Source of the DNA: CAZFLN01 sp964519905
GTDB taxonomy: Bacteria > Patescibacteriota > Microgenomatia > UBA1400 > UBA1396
Reading direction: 5' to 3'
NCBI GenBank assembly: GCA_964519905.1
Contig: CAZFLN010000005.1
Location: forward strand, 7,510-71,509
Length of the DNA stretch: 64,000 bases
Shown here: positions 26,005 through 34,555 of the stretch, one piece after another
Position numbering within the stretch: position 1 is the first letter of the stretch
How the letters are laid out: every line of letters begins with the position of its first letter
Program-made: the position numbers and the translations under genes
Notes under the pieces: model-generated
Database searches by the model: none
Told to the model about the DNA's origin: nothing
Seen by the model: the letters and a program-made list of their open reading frames with translations, nothing else

Positions 26005-26445
26005 TTATTGCTGACGTTCCCGCAAAAGCCGAGCCACCACACCGCCATCAGTTTTTCCTTTGGCCAGGGCGAGCACTTTTCCAGTCAGTGGACCTTGAGC
26101 AATATCTGGGTTTTCAGCGCGAATGTTGCGGATCAGTGTCCATACTTCGTCATCGCTGAGTGGAGTTGGTAAGTATCGCTGAGAAACGGCGATTTTTTTG
26201 GACTCTTCTTCGACCAGGTCCTCACGACCTCCAGCTTTATACTGCTCCAAAGCTTCCTGACAATCTTTCACAATTTTTCGAACGATGGCTTCAATTTCGC
26301 CCTCGGTAGCAGCTTCGTGATTTGGTTTGTCGATCTCGAAATTTTTGATCTTGGCTATAATAAATCGAATAGCATCCAGCGTGAGTTGATCTTTTGCTCG
26401 CATGGCAGACTTCATATCCTCTGTTAAACGTTGCATCAGTGTCAT
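26005..26445 (-). CDS. YqeY/GatB-tail domain protein
   Basis: A 146-residue member of the YqeY family, related to the C-terminal helical domain of GatB. The conserved pattern LTEDMKSAMRAKD..TLDAIRFIIAKIKN, then AVSQRYLPTPLSDDEV, and near the end GKVLALAKGKTDGGVVARLL is seen. Its role is thought to involve tRNA-dependent amidation but is not settled. I chose ATG 26443-26445 (reverse) because AGGAAC lies upstream; an in-frame Met five codons earlier is less likely. Confidence 0.9.
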   Translation of the reverse strand: MTLMQRLTEDMKSAMRAKDQLTLDAIRFIIAKIKNFEIDKPNHEAATEGEIEAIVRKIVKDCQEALEQYKAGGREDLVEEESKKIAVSQRYLPTPLSDDEVWTLIRNIRAENPDIAQGPLTGKVLALAKGKTDGGVVARLLRERQQ

Positions 26446-26482
26446 AATTGTTCCTTTCACTCGTATTGTACCGAATATTTGC

Positions 26483-26494
26483 TATTATGACTGC
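26483..26494 (+). promoter_or_regulatory. Extended -10 of the UXS-like operon, leaderless
   Basis: TTTGC-TATTAT (-10 at 26483-26488), six bases, ATG 26495. Confidence 0.75.
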
Positions 26495-27484
26495 ATGTCT
26501 GGTATTTTCGGAAATGTTTTGATTCTTGGTGGCGGTGGGTTTATTGGTTCCCATCTCACGAAAGCGATTTTGGCGCTCCATCCAATGGCACGAGTGACCG
26601 TTATTGATAACTTTGTAACCGGTCAGCGGCAGAATCTTGAGCGACTCAAGAATGAAGACAGACTCCACCTGGTAGAACACGACGCTACTGATCTTATTTG
26701 GCTTCAAGAATTTTTACAGAATTCGTCCACGTTTTCGCTTATTCTGCATTTTGCATCACCGGCCAGTCCGCCCCGGTATCAAGCGTTACCAGTGTTGACC
26801 TATCAAATTAATGCCTTTACCACTCATGTTTTAGCCGAGTATGCCACGAATGTGGGCGCTCGGATGATTTTTGCTTCTACCTCAGAGGTGTACGGTGATC
26901 CTGAAGTTCATCCTCAATCAGAAGGGTACTGGGGGAACGTAAATCCCAATGGAATTCGCTCCTGCTATGACGAAGCGAAGCGCTTTGGCGAAACCATTTG
27001 TGGCGTTCAGTATCGAGATTTTGGAGCTGATATTCGCCTGGTAAGAATTTTTAACACCTATGGTCCGAATATGGATCCTTATGACGGGCGAGTTATACCT
27101 GACTTCTGTTTGCGTGTTTTACGAGGAGAGCCAATTCGAGTGTTTGGTGACGGGGAACAGACTCGATCATTCTGTTATGTGGAAGACCTGGTGAATGGAA
27201 TTTTGGCTTTTGCTCAAGCTGAGGGTTTGGCAGGCGAAACGATCAACCTCGGGAATCCAGGTGAGTTCACTATGCTCGAACTCGCGCAAGAACTGGAAGC
27301 AGTTGTTGGCAAAAAAATTCAGATGGAGTTTTTGCCACTGCCCGCAGACGATCCAAAACGTCGTAAGCCAGATATCACCAAAGCAAAAAAGCTTTTGCAG
27401 TGGCAGCCAGAAATTTCTTTGCAGCAAGGATTAATTCCCACATGGCAGTATTTTCAACGGTGGATTCAGGAGCGACAACGATGA
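26495..27484 (+). CDS. UDP-glucuronate decarboxylase-like NAD-dependent sugar-nucleotide enzyme
   Basis: A 329-residue short-chain dehydrogenase/epimerase. The NAD-binding GGGGFIGSHL is at the N-terminus. HFASPASPPRYQ, STSEVYGDPEVHPQ, CYDEAKR (catalytic Tyr and Lys) and RIFNTYGPNMDPYDGRV are the hallmarks of UDP-xylose synthases, which decarboxylate UDP-glucuronate. TDP-glucose dehydratase-like relatives are an alternative. ATG 26495 follows TATTAT by six bases, which rules out the longer frame. It overlaps the first of two GT4 genes by ATGA, so it probably supplies a sugar donor for them. Confidence 0.85.
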   Translation: MSGIFGNVLILGGGGFIGSHLTKAILALHPMARVTVIDNFVTGQRQNLERLKNEDRLHLVEHDATDLIWLQEFLQNSSTFSLILHFASPASPPRYQALPVLTYQINAFTTHVLAEYATNVGARMIFASTSEVYGDPEVHPQSEGYWGNVNPNGIRSCYDEAKRFGETICGVQYRDFGADIRLVRIFNTYGPNMDPYDGRVIPDFCLRVLRGEPIRVFGDGEQTRSFCYVEDLVNGILAFAQAEGLAGETINLGNPGEFTMLELAQELEAVVGKKIQMEFLPLPADDPKRRKPDITKAKKLLQWQPEISLQQGLIPTWQYFQRWIQERQR

Positions 27485-28626
27485 GTCAGCGTCAAAACAT
27501 ACAGCCACCGATTCAAGTAGCCATTGACGTTTCTTCACTCCCATTTGGTCGTGGGGTGTCTCGATACACGAGTAACTTGGTCGAGGCGCTGGCCGCGCAG
27601 CCAGACGTTCAGCTGATTCTTTTTGGAGCTGTTGGAAAATTCTGGGCAAAATTTCGCTCCTGGGCGCGTTCGCTGCGCGGCCAGCCTGTGTTCCGAGCTT
27701 GGCCAATTTCGGCACGTGGATTTGAAATTTTTTTCTCAAGATTACGAATACCATTTTTGAGTTTTATTGCTCCATCTGTTCAAGTAGTACATGTATGGGA
27801 ATGGCAACAGCCAATGCTTGAAAACCGACCTTGGGTCGTTACCATTCATGATTTGGCACACATGCTTTTTCCGCAAACGGCGCATCCAGAAGTTATCCGC
27901 AGGTTTGATGCTTTGATTCAGAAACTTGAGCAAGATGAGCAGGCGAAAATTATTTCTGTGTCAGAGTCCACTAAAAAAGATATCATTCGTTTGACTGATA
28001 TTGGGCCAGAAAGAATTACTGTTGTGTACGAGGCACTCCCAGCAGAAGCAAAGTATGTGCCAAGTCAAGAAGAGCAACAACAGGTCCTCCAACAATTGAA
28101 AATCTCAAAGCCATACTTTCTGTTTGTGGGTACGACCGAACCTCGAAAAAATTTACAGCGGAGTATTCAAGCATGGCAAGAGTCAGCTCAGAAAAAGGGA
28201 TACGATCTGGTTTTGGCTGGTGCCCCAGGATGGGATACCTTGCCTGATTTACCTGGACTGCACAAACTCGGTTATGTTGAGGCGCATCAACTCTCGACTT
28301 TGTATCGCCGCGCTGAGGGACTTTTATTTCCAAGCTTGTATGAGGGATTTGGCTTGCCTGTGCTTGAAGCATTTTTTCATGGGTGCCCGGTCGTGACTTC
28401 TAAAGTCTCCAGCTTGCCGGAAGTGGCGGGTGATGCAGCAATATTAGTTGATCCGTATTCTTCAGAAGCTGTTGCAGAAGGAATTTCCAAAATTTTGAGT
28501 TATACGCCAGAAGAGAAGAAACAATTGCAAAGCAAGATGCTGAAACAACTGCATACATTTTCTTGGGATCGAGCAGCACAGGAGACAATCCAAGTGTACA
28601 CAAAAGCCTTTCAGGAGAAATCATGA
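27481..28626 (+). CDS. GT4 family glycosyltransferase
   Basis: A 381-residue GT-B fold transferase. The N-terminal half opens with VAIDVSSLPFGRGVSRYTSNLV (Gly-rich acceptor-side loop) and includes VTIHDLAHMLFPQ. The C-terminal half has FVGTTEPRKNLQRSI and the donor-binding E-x7-E motif in PSLYEGFGLPVLEAF. Translationally coupled to both neighbours by ATGA. Likely builds a cell-surface glycan with the sugar from the upstream UXS-like enzyme; acceptor unknown. Confidence 0.88.
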   Translation: MSQRQNIQPPIQVAIDVSSLPFGRGVSRYTSNLVEALAAQPDVQLILFGAVGKFWAKFRSWARSLRGQPVFRAWPISARGFEIFFSRLRIPFLSFIAPSVQVVHVWEWQQPMLENRPWVVTIHDLAHMLFPQTAHPEVIRRFDALIQKLEQDEQAKIISVSESTKKDIIRLTDIGPERITVVYEALPAEAKYVPSQEEQQQVLQQLKISKPYFLFVGTTEPRKNLQRSIQAWQESAQKKGYDLVLAGAPGWDTLPDLPGLHKLGYVEAHQLSTLYRRAEGLLFPSLYEGFGLPVLEAFFHGCPVVTSKVSSLPEVAGDAAILVDPYSSEAVAEGISKILSYTPEEKKQLQSKMLKQLHTFSWDRAAQETIQVYTKAFQEKS

Positions 28627-29783
28627 GTGTTTCTCAAAAAACTCAAGATCGAGTGTGGATCGGTGTCGATGGAAACGAAGGCAATGTCCCACAGCGCGTT
28701 GGAAGTAATGTCTATGCGTTTGAACTCCTCCGCGCGCTGGCACGACGGGTTGAACAGTCTTCGAGTCGGCTTGCGGTTCGCGTTTTTTTGAGTGCTCCAC
28801 CGCTGGCTGATTGGCCAGCTGAAACAGAAAACTGGAAATACACCGTTACCCCTCCAAAACCTTTGTGGACCATAACAACTTTGCCGCGTTGGATTCGAAA
28901 ATTCCCGGAACTGAGCGCATTTTATTCTCCTGGGCACTACACTCCAGCACATACTTCTTTGCCTTTGATCTCGAGCGTGATGGATCTTGGATATGAGCAT
29001 TTTCCAGAGCAGTTCACCACGAAAGATCGTTGGCAGTTGAAGTTACTGACTCAGTGGAGCGTTCGGCGAGCTACTCGAGTTGTGGCCATTTCGCAAGCCA
29101 CCAAGCAAGATTTGATCAAGACCTATGCTGTGCCAGCCGATCGCGTCAGTGTGGTATATCCAGGACAAATGCCGATGTCAAAGTTAGCTGTGAGTAAAGC
29201 GAAAGAACTGCGACTGGGTCTTGGGTTGCCAGAGAAATACATTGTGTACGTCGGCACCCTCCAGCCACGGAAAAATATTGTTCGTCTCGTTGAAGCATTT
29301 GAACGCCTGGCAGCCCAAGACCCAGATCTGCACCTTGTTCTGGTTGGTCGGGCTGGTTGGCTCAGTCAGCCAATCCTTGAGAAAATTGAAGGAAATCTCT
29401 TTTCGGCCAGAATTGTTCAACTTGGCTTTGTAACACAAGAAGAAAAACTAGCGGTCCTGCAAGGTGCCCGCGTGTTGGCTCTGGTGGGTTTGCTGGAAGG
29501 ATTTGGTATTCCGGCCTTAGAGGCTATTCAAGTCGGAGTGGTTCCAGTTGTCTCGAATATTTCCAGTTTGCCTGAAGTTGTTGGGAGTGAGGGTGAGTTA
29601 GTGGATCCGTTTGATGTTTCGGACATTGCTCGAGGAATCCAGGACGTATTGAGCTGGTCACAATCACGCTATGCGCAAGAAATTTCAGAAATGCAAAAAC
29701 ACGCTGAACAATTTTCTTGGAGTGACAGCGCTGCTCGGCTCGAGAAAATTCTCCTCTCAGTGGCCACCCAGAAATCGACATGA
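28623..29783 (+). CDS. GT4 family glycosyltransferase
   Basis: A 386-residue GT-B transferase related to the gene before it. It opens VWIGVDGNEGNVPQRVGSNVYAFELL and contains YVGTLQPRKNIVRLVEAFERL. The E-x7-E motif is LLEGFGIPALEAI. ATG 28623 overlaps the previous stop; the longer frame lies inside that gene. Its stop overlaps ruvC by ATGA, so a glycan gene and recombination genes share one transcript. Confidence 0.88.
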   Translation: MSVSQKTQDRVWIGVDGNEGNVPQRVGSNVYAFELLRALARRVEQSSSRLAVRVFLSAPPLADWPAETENWKYTVTPPKPLWTITTLPRWIRKFPELSAFYSPGHYTPAHTSLPLISSVMDLGYEHFPEQFTTKDRWQLKLLTQWSVRRATRVVAISQATKQDLIKTYAVPADRVSVVYPGQMPMSKLAVSKAKELRLGLGLPEKYIVYVGTLQPRKNIVRLVEAFERLAAQDPDLHLVLVGRAGWLSQPILEKIEGNLFSARIVQLGFVTQEEKLAVLQGARVLALVGLLEGFGIPALEAIQVGVVPVVSNISSLPEVVGSEGELVDPFDVSDIARGIQDVLSWSQSRYAQEISEMQKHAEQFSWSDSAARLEKILLSVATQKST

Positions 29784-30277
29784 TTGTACTGGGTATTGAT
29801 CCTGGGTATGACCGTTGCGGCTGGGCTGTGCTCGAACAACGTGGCCGGGAAACCGTGGCTTTAGGGTACGGGTGTGTTGTCACAGATCGCAGCCATACGA
29901 AGTTGCAACGATTGGGAGCGGTGCATGATGAGTTGCAACAGGTTCTCCAACGCGTTTCGGTGGACTCGATTGCCATGGAGTCGTTGATTTTTGCTCGGAA
30001 CGTTTCGACCGCTCTTCCGGTGAGCGAAGTACGGGGAGTTGTCCAGACGCTCGCCTGGCAAAATACGCTTCCAGTGTATGAATATCCACCTTCAACGATA
30101 AAACTTACCGTTACTGGACATGGTCAAGCTCCGAAGGAACAAGTGTTGGCTCTGGTCGAAAAACAAATAAAACTTGAAAAAAAACCGAAACTTGACGATA
30201 CTGGTGATGCGCTCGCGGTGGCCTTAACGCATATTGTTCTGCACGGGGCAGGATCGGCACAGAAACGCAGCGTCTAA
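29780..30277 (+). CDS. ruvC: Holliday junction resolvase RuvC
   Basis: A 165-residue endonuclease that cuts Holliday junctions. The RNase H-fold acidic residues are visible: Asp in LGIDPGYDRCGW, Glu in AMESLIFARN, and the C-terminal pair in DDTGDALAVALTH. First of the ruvC-ruvA-ruvB set. Normal length. Confidence 0.95.
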   Translation: MIVLGIDPGYDRCGWAVLEQRGRETVALGYGCVVTDRSHTKLQRLGAVHDELQQVLQRVSVDSIAMESLIFARNVSTALPVSEVRGVVQTLAWQNTLPVYEYPPSTIKLTVTGHGQAPKEQVLALVEKQIKLEKKPKLDDTGDALAVALTHIVLHGAGSAQKRSV

Positions 30278-30286
30278 AAAGGGCAT

Positions 30287-30874
30287 ATGATTCGACAGTT
30301 ACGAGGAAAAGCAGTGGCCGTGGTTCGCGATGCAGTCATCGTGGATGTGCACGGTGTTGGGTATGAACTTTTTGTCCCTCCGGGAGCAATACCGAGTTTG
30401 GTAGGAGAAGAATCCGAAAAACAAACTTGGCATGTATTCATGGTGGTTCGGGAAGATACACAACAACTCTATGGATTTCGTTCGCTGGAGGATCGAGAAT
30501 TGTTTGCACTTTTGACGAGTGTTTCCGGTGTCGGGCCCAAAACAGCACTTGGGGTGATGAATTATGGTGCTCAAGCCGTGGTTGCTGCCGTGCAACAAGC
30601 GAATGTGGCCTTTTTTCAAGCCGTGCCACGGCTCGGGAAGAAGATTGCTCAGAAGATTATTTTAGAACTCCAGTCCAAACTGGGCGAGAAAGGGGCGTTG
30701 AGTTTCACCCCGTTGAGCGCCAACTTACAAGACATTGAGACGGCCTTGGTCGAAATGGGGCTTCCTTCTGAGCAGGTGACCGCTTGTGTCGCCAAACTTG
30801 ATCCAGAGACAGATGTCTCGACCGGAATAAAGATTGTTCTCCAGGAATTACGAGGAGGCAAGCATGGCCGCTGA
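30287..30874 (+). CDS. ruvA: Holliday junction helicase subunit RuvA
   Basis: A 195-residue DNA-binding subunit. The N-terminal OB domain runs MIRQLRGKAVAVVRDAVIVDVHGVGYELFV. The helix-hairpin-helix pair includes LTSVSGVGPKTALGVM and VPRLGKKIAQKIILELQSKLG. The C-terminal domain that binds RuvB covers the last ~50 residues. Its 3' end overlaps ruvB by 11 bp. Confidence 0.95.
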   Translation: MIRQLRGKAVAVVRDAVIVDVHGVGYELFVPPGAIPSLVGEESEKQTWHVFMVVREDTQQLYGFRSLEDRELFALLTSVSGVGPKTALGVMNYGAQAVVAAVQQANVAFFQAVPRLGKKIAQKIILELQSKLGEKGALSFTPLSANLQDIETALVEMGLPSEQVTACVAKLDPETDVSTGIKIVLQELRGGKHGR

Positions 30875-31889
30875 TTTTTGGGCAGATACATCTGTGCAGT
30901 CAAACGCCGCGAGTGGTCATGTCAGCCAGTCGGCTCAGTCCGACACGCCAGAAGAAGAGCAACTCATTGTTTCTCTGCGGGCCACTGCTTGGGAACAGTT
31001 TCATGGACAAGAAGAGGTTCGGCAGGCACTTCAGGTAGCTTTGCAGGCAGCCAAGCAGCGTAAAGAAGCCCTGGATCACACGCTTTTATATGGCCCTCCA
31101 GGTTTGGGAAAAACGACATTGGCGCAACTCATTGCTCAGTCATCCGAAAGTCATCTGCACTTTGCCTCTGCCACCACGCTTAATAAAGTGGCTGATATCG
31201 CTGCTATTTTGACCAGTCTGAGTCCTAACGATGTGTTATTCATTGATGAAATTCATCGTCTGCCCAAAGTTGTAGAAGAAACACTCTATCCTGCCATGGA
31301 AGATTTTGCGCTGGATGTTGTTTTGGGGAAAGGACCTGGAGCGCGGGTGGTGCGATTGGACATTCCTCGCTTCACCTTAGTTGGAGCGACGACGAAGTTC
31401 GGTTCACTGTCTGGTCCGTTTCGAGATCGCTTTGGGCTTGTGCATCGTGTGCGGTACTATCATCCGGAAGAATTGAGTGTGATTCTCCAGCAGGCAGCTC
31501 ACAAACTTGAAGTGGATTTACAGGCAGCTGAAGCGCTCGCTTTGGCTCGTCGTTCTCGTGGAACGCCACGTATTGCCCTCAAATTACTCAAGCGCGTTCG
31601 CGACGTGGCTCAGCTCGCTGGTCAGTCACGAGTGCAGCCGGTACATTTGGATCAAGCACTGAGTTTGCAGCAGATTGATATTGATGGGCTGGACGAGCAC
31701 GATCGCCGGTATCTCGAAGTTCTGGCAAAGCAGTTCGGTGGGGGACCCGTTGGAGTGCAAACGCTTGCTGCGGCGCTTTCTGAAGACCCAATTACACTGG
31801 AAGAAGTCATTGAGCCATATCTTATGCAACTGGGTCGGATTCAGCGTACCCCGCGTGGGCGAGTGATTGTGCAAGCAACCAAGAAATAA
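30864..31889 (+). CDS. ruvB: Holliday junction helicase motor RuvB
   Basis: A 341-residue AAA+ motor. Walker A GPPGLGKTT, Walker B VLFIDEIHRLP, sensor VGATTKFGSLSGPFRDRFG with the arginine finger, and a C-terminal winged helix ending GRIQRTPRGRVI. The N-terminus is somewhat extended and polar. ATG 30864 has GGAGG eight bases upstream; an earlier in-frame ATG at 30834 lies deeper in ruvA and is less likely. Confidence 0.95.
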   Translation: MAADFWADTSVQSNAASGHVSQSAQSDTPEEEQLIVSLRATAWEQFHGQEEVRQALQVALQAAKQRKEALDHTLLYGPPGLGKTTLAQLIAQSSESHLHFASATTLNKVADIAAILTSLSPNDVLFIDEIHRLPKVVEETLYPAMEDFALDVVLGKGPGARVVRLDIPRFTLVGATTKFGSLSGPFRDRFGLVHRVRYYHPEELSVILQQAAHKLEVDLQAAEALALARRSRGTPRIALKLLKRVRDVAQLAGQSRVQPVHLDQALSLQQIDIDGLDEHDRRYLEVLAKQFGGGPVGVQTLAAALSEDPITLEEVIEPYLMQLGRIQRTPRGRVIVQATKK

Positions 31890-31913
31890 GCACTGATTCC
31901 AGAAAAAATATGC

Positions 31914-31925
31914 TAGGATCAGAGT
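31914..31925 (+). promoter_or_regulatory. Extended -10 of the acyltransferase gene, leaderless
   Basis: TATGC-TAGGAT (-10 at 31914-31919), six bases, ATG 31926. Confidence 0.7.
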
Positions 31926-32531
31926 ATGGCATCTCCGTTTCGTGATCGTATGGGTAACGCACTTTCTTGGGGAGAGGCGTTTGGGAAGATTTTTCGTCGA
32001 TTTGGAAGTTATGGAGAGGATGTTGTATTGCTCTGGCTCAGTTTTGTAGCCAATGTGCCGTTTCACTCGTTTCGTCGTGTGTTTTTCCGATTCGCCGGTA
32101 TAAAGATTGGTCGAGGCTCCACCATTCACGTTGGGGCGAAGTTCTATCAGCCGTCCGGTATTTCAATTGGTGAGGGGAGTTTGATTGGCGACCACGTTGT
32201 TTTGGACGGACGAGCTCCGTTACGAATTGGCAGTCATGTTGATTTTGCCTCGCAGGTGATGATCTATAACAGTCAGCACGATATTCATGCCGTAGACTTT
32301 GGTGCCGTTTCCGCGCCGGTCACGATCGAGGATTATGTCTTTGTTGGTCCGCGTGCCATTATTCTGCCAGGCGTCACGATTGGGAAGGGCGCTGTTGTCG
32401 CTGCCGGTGCGGTAGTAACGAAGGATGTACCCGCTGGAAGCGTCGTCGGTGGTGTTCCGGCCAAGGTTATTGGGGAGCGAGAGCTGAAGGACTTTCAGTA
32501 TCGCCTGGGACGCCCTCGTTTGTTTCAGTAG
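31926..32531 (+). CDS. Hexapeptide-repeat (left-handed beta-helix) acyltransferase
   Basis: A 201-residue protein with an N-terminal hydrophobic helix region followed by hexapeptide repeats (IKIGRGSTIHVGAKF, ISIGEGSLIGDHVVL). NSQHDIH contains the likely catalytic His of the WbbJ/maltose acetyltransferase group. VGPRAIILPGVTIGKGAVVAAGAVVTKDVPAGSVVGGVPAKVIG is the standard C-terminal coil. It probably acetylates a sugar in a surface glycan. Single gene with its own promoter. Confidence 0.88.
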   Translation: MASPFRDRMGNALSWGEAFGKIFRRFGSYGEDVVLLWLSFVANVPFHSFRRVFFRFAGIKIGRGSTIHVGAKFYQPSGISIGEGSLIGDHVVLDGRAPLRIGSHVDFASQVMIYNSQHDIHAVDFGAVSAPVTIEDYVFVGPRAIILPGVTIGKGAVVAAGAVVTKDVPAGSVVGGVPAKVIGERELKDFQYRLGRPRLFQ

Positions 32532-32711
32532 TTTTTTGTTTTTTTGACATACATTGACATCTTTTGAGACGGTTTTTCACGCTATTGTTTCATTTTTATG
32601 CGTATATATTCGCATTTGTTCTGTTGGGTTGATTTTAGCAATTGTTTAATTTGATTGCCAAATATTGTCCTATAGTTCAAAAAACTTGGACCAATTTCTC
32701 TTTCCTTTTTC

Positions 32712-32740
32712 TTCGGGTGTTTCGGGCATTTTCGGTGTTG
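32712..32740 (+). promoter_or_regulatory. Three short direct repeats upstream of mraZ, candidate MraZ operator
   Basis: TTCGGG at 32712, TTCGGG at 32721 and TTCGGT at 32731, spaced 9 and 10 bp. MraZ proteins are known to bind several short direct repeats spaced about one helical turn in their own promoter. The rest of 32532-32809 is AT-rich and holds no gene. A TAGAAT at 32797-32802 seven bases before mraZ is the likely -10. Confidence 0.45.
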
Positions 32741-32809
32741 TATCTCTTGAGTTTCCAGACTATAGTTTTAATTAGGAAAAAATAGGAAGAATATCCTAGA
32801 ATACACAAC

Positions 32810-33265
32810 ATGCTGATCGGAAAATCGTATCACTCGCTGGATGCCCAACGACGTGTCACCGTTCCGAAACACATGCGCGGGGAGCTGGGCTCACAACCAG
32901 TGTTGACTCGTGGGTTCGACGGAGGAATCTTCCTCTTGCCAGAAACTTTTTGGCAAGGGCTCATGAACACTCTGGAACACCAACCGTTTACAAAAAAGCG
33001 CGCTCGCGATTTCTTACGATTGCTCAGCAATGACGCCTATCCAGTCAGCACTGACTCACTGGGAAGAATCACGATTCCGCAGAGCCTAGCCGAAAGCTTT
33101 GGCATTGCGAAAGACGTGGTTGTGGTCGGATCACTGCAGTACATCGAAGTTTGGGATCGAGACCGCTACAACACATACTTTGACGAAATGGCCGAGTCCG
33201 CAGAGGACATAGCCGAAACATTAGAGTGGAAGGACGAACATGCACGTACCAGTCATGAAGGCTGA
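32810..33265 (+). CDS. mraZ: Transcriptional regulator MraZ
   Basis: A 151-residue AbrB-fold DNA-binding protein with the two MraZ half-domains. SLDAQRRVTVPKHMR is in the first and STDSLGRITIPQSLAESFG in the second, each carrying the D-x-x-x-R DNA-contact motif. It normally heads and represses the division and cell-wall cluster, as here. A TAGAAT seven bases before the ATG suggests leaderless expression. It overlaps rsmH by 26 bp in another frame. Confidence 0.94.
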   Translation: MLIGKSYHSLDAQRRVTVPKHMRGELGSQPVLTRGFDGGIFLLPETFWQGLMNTLEHQPFTKKRARDFLRLLSNDAYPVSTDSLGRITIPQSLAESFGIAKDVVVVGSLQYIEVWDRDRYNTYFDEMAESAEDIAETLEWKDEHARTSHEG

Positions 33266-34121
33266 GGTAATCGAGGCCCTCAATATTCAACCAGGCAAGT
33301 GGTACCTCGATGGAACATTTGGTCGAGGGGGTCACACAGGCGCCATGCTTGATGCTGGTGGAAGTGTGATTGCTCTGGACCATGATCCCGACGCTATTAC
33401 TGCTGGTCACGCCAAGTTCGCTGACGAAATCTCTGCTGGTCGACTCAAACTCTTGTCTGCAAATTTTGCTCACTTAAACGCCACGCTCGAAGGCGCCGAC
33501 ATAGAGCCTGCGAGTTTTGCGGGAGCTCTGTTTGATTTTGGTATGAGTAGCAATCAGATTGATGAATCTGGCCGCGGTTTTTCCTTTCAAAAGGATGAGC
33601 CACTCGACATGCGCATGAATCCAGAACTCGGTGTCACTGCCGCAGACTTGGTCAACGCCCTCCCAGAAAAGCATCTCAAAAGTTTGTTCTGGGACTACGC
33701 GCAGGAAACCAGTGCCAGCGCGATCGCTCGAGGCATTGTAAACGCACGCGAAAAAGCGCCAATTCAGACCACCAGACAGCTGGTCGATATCGTTCAGCGA
33801 GCCAAGCACGTACATGGAAAGTCACATCTGCATCCGGCCACAAAAGTATTTATGGCACTGCGTATGGCCGTCAATACTGAGTTGGATAACATCACGCTTT
33901 TACTGGATCAGCTTTTGTACTGGATTCAGTCAGAAGGAAAAATTGTGTTCCTGAGTTTTCATGAAGGAGAGGATCGACTGGTCAAACAGCAGATCCGAAC
34001 CTGGGAGCAAGCAAAGTTGGTGGTGAGTGATACCAAAAAACCACTTATGCCAACCGAGCAAGAAATTGTGGAAAATCCACGCTCTCGAAGCACAAAATTA
34101 CGAGCGATCAAAAAGAACTAA
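33240..34121 (+). CDS. rsmH: 16S rRNA (cytosine-1402 N4) methyltransferase
   Basis: A 293-residue RsmH/MraW. The SAM-binding motif is YLDGTFGRGGHTGAML with ALDHDPDAI. DFGMSSNQIDESGRGFSFQKDEPLDMRM is the family signature, and the C-terminus has SFHEGEDRLVKQ and ENPRSRSTKLRAIKK. It methylates C1402 in the ribosomal P site. The start lies within the mraZ 3' end. Confidence 0.95.
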   Translation: MHVPVMKAEVIEALNIQPGKWYLDGTFGRGGHTGAMLDAGGSVIALDHDPDAITAGHAKFADEISAGRLKLLSANFAHLNATLEGADIEPASFAGALFDFGMSSNQIDESGRGFSFQKDEPLDMRMNPELGVTAADLVNALPEKHLKSLFWDYAQETSASAIARGIVNAREKAPIQTTRQLVDIVQRAKHVHGKSHLHPATKVFMALRMAVNTELDNITLLLDQLLYWIQSEGKIVFLSFHEGEDRLVKQQIRTWEQAKLVVSDTKKPLMPTEQEIVENPRSRSTKLRAIKKN

Positions 34122-34142
34122 AAACAAAAGCAAAAAAATAAC

Positions 34143-34538
34143 ATGAACCACATACACCGCATTCAACGAACTTCTTCACGATCCCGTGTGACTCGAGGAG
34201 TTATGACTCAAGTTCAGGTTGCTCCAGTGCAGAAGCAGAGCAGTAACTTGTCTTGGGTTTCGTTGAAAACTGCGGTTGCAGGTTGTGCACTCGCTGCATG
34301 CGCTGGGGTGACTGTTTTTTCTTCAGCACAGGTGATGATGAGTTCACACTCCTTAGCTGAGTTACATGCGGAACAGAACACGCTTCGTCAGGAAATTCGA
34401 GTTCTAGAAACTACGTATGCGTCTGTTGGAGCCCTGGAAAATGTACGAGCCTATGCTGCAGAGCAGGGACTGACTCAGCCAGTAACTGTGGCTGGAAACT
34501 TCTCTGGAGCAGTGACAGTGGCACATTCCGCTCGATAA
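34143..34538 (+). CDS. FtsL-like divisome protein
   Basis: A 131-residue bitopic protein. A basic cytoplasmic tail (~45 residues) is followed by one membrane helix (about 46-68) and a short coiled coil (SLAELHAEQNTLRQEIRVLETTYAS). The segment ALENVRAYAAEQGL resembles the end of FtsL/DivIC proteins. Its position between rsmH and ftsI is the canonical ftsL place. FtsL sequences are poorly conserved, so the call depends on topology and synteny. Confidence 0.7.
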   Translation: MNHIHRIQRTSSRSRVTRGVMTQVQVAPVQKQSSNLSWVSLKTAVAGCALAACAGVTVFSSAQVMMSSHSLAELHAEQNTLRQEIRVLETTYASVGALENVRAYAAEQGLTQPVTVAGNFSGAVTVAHSAR

Positions 34539-34555
34539 TGGTGAAATGAGTTTGG

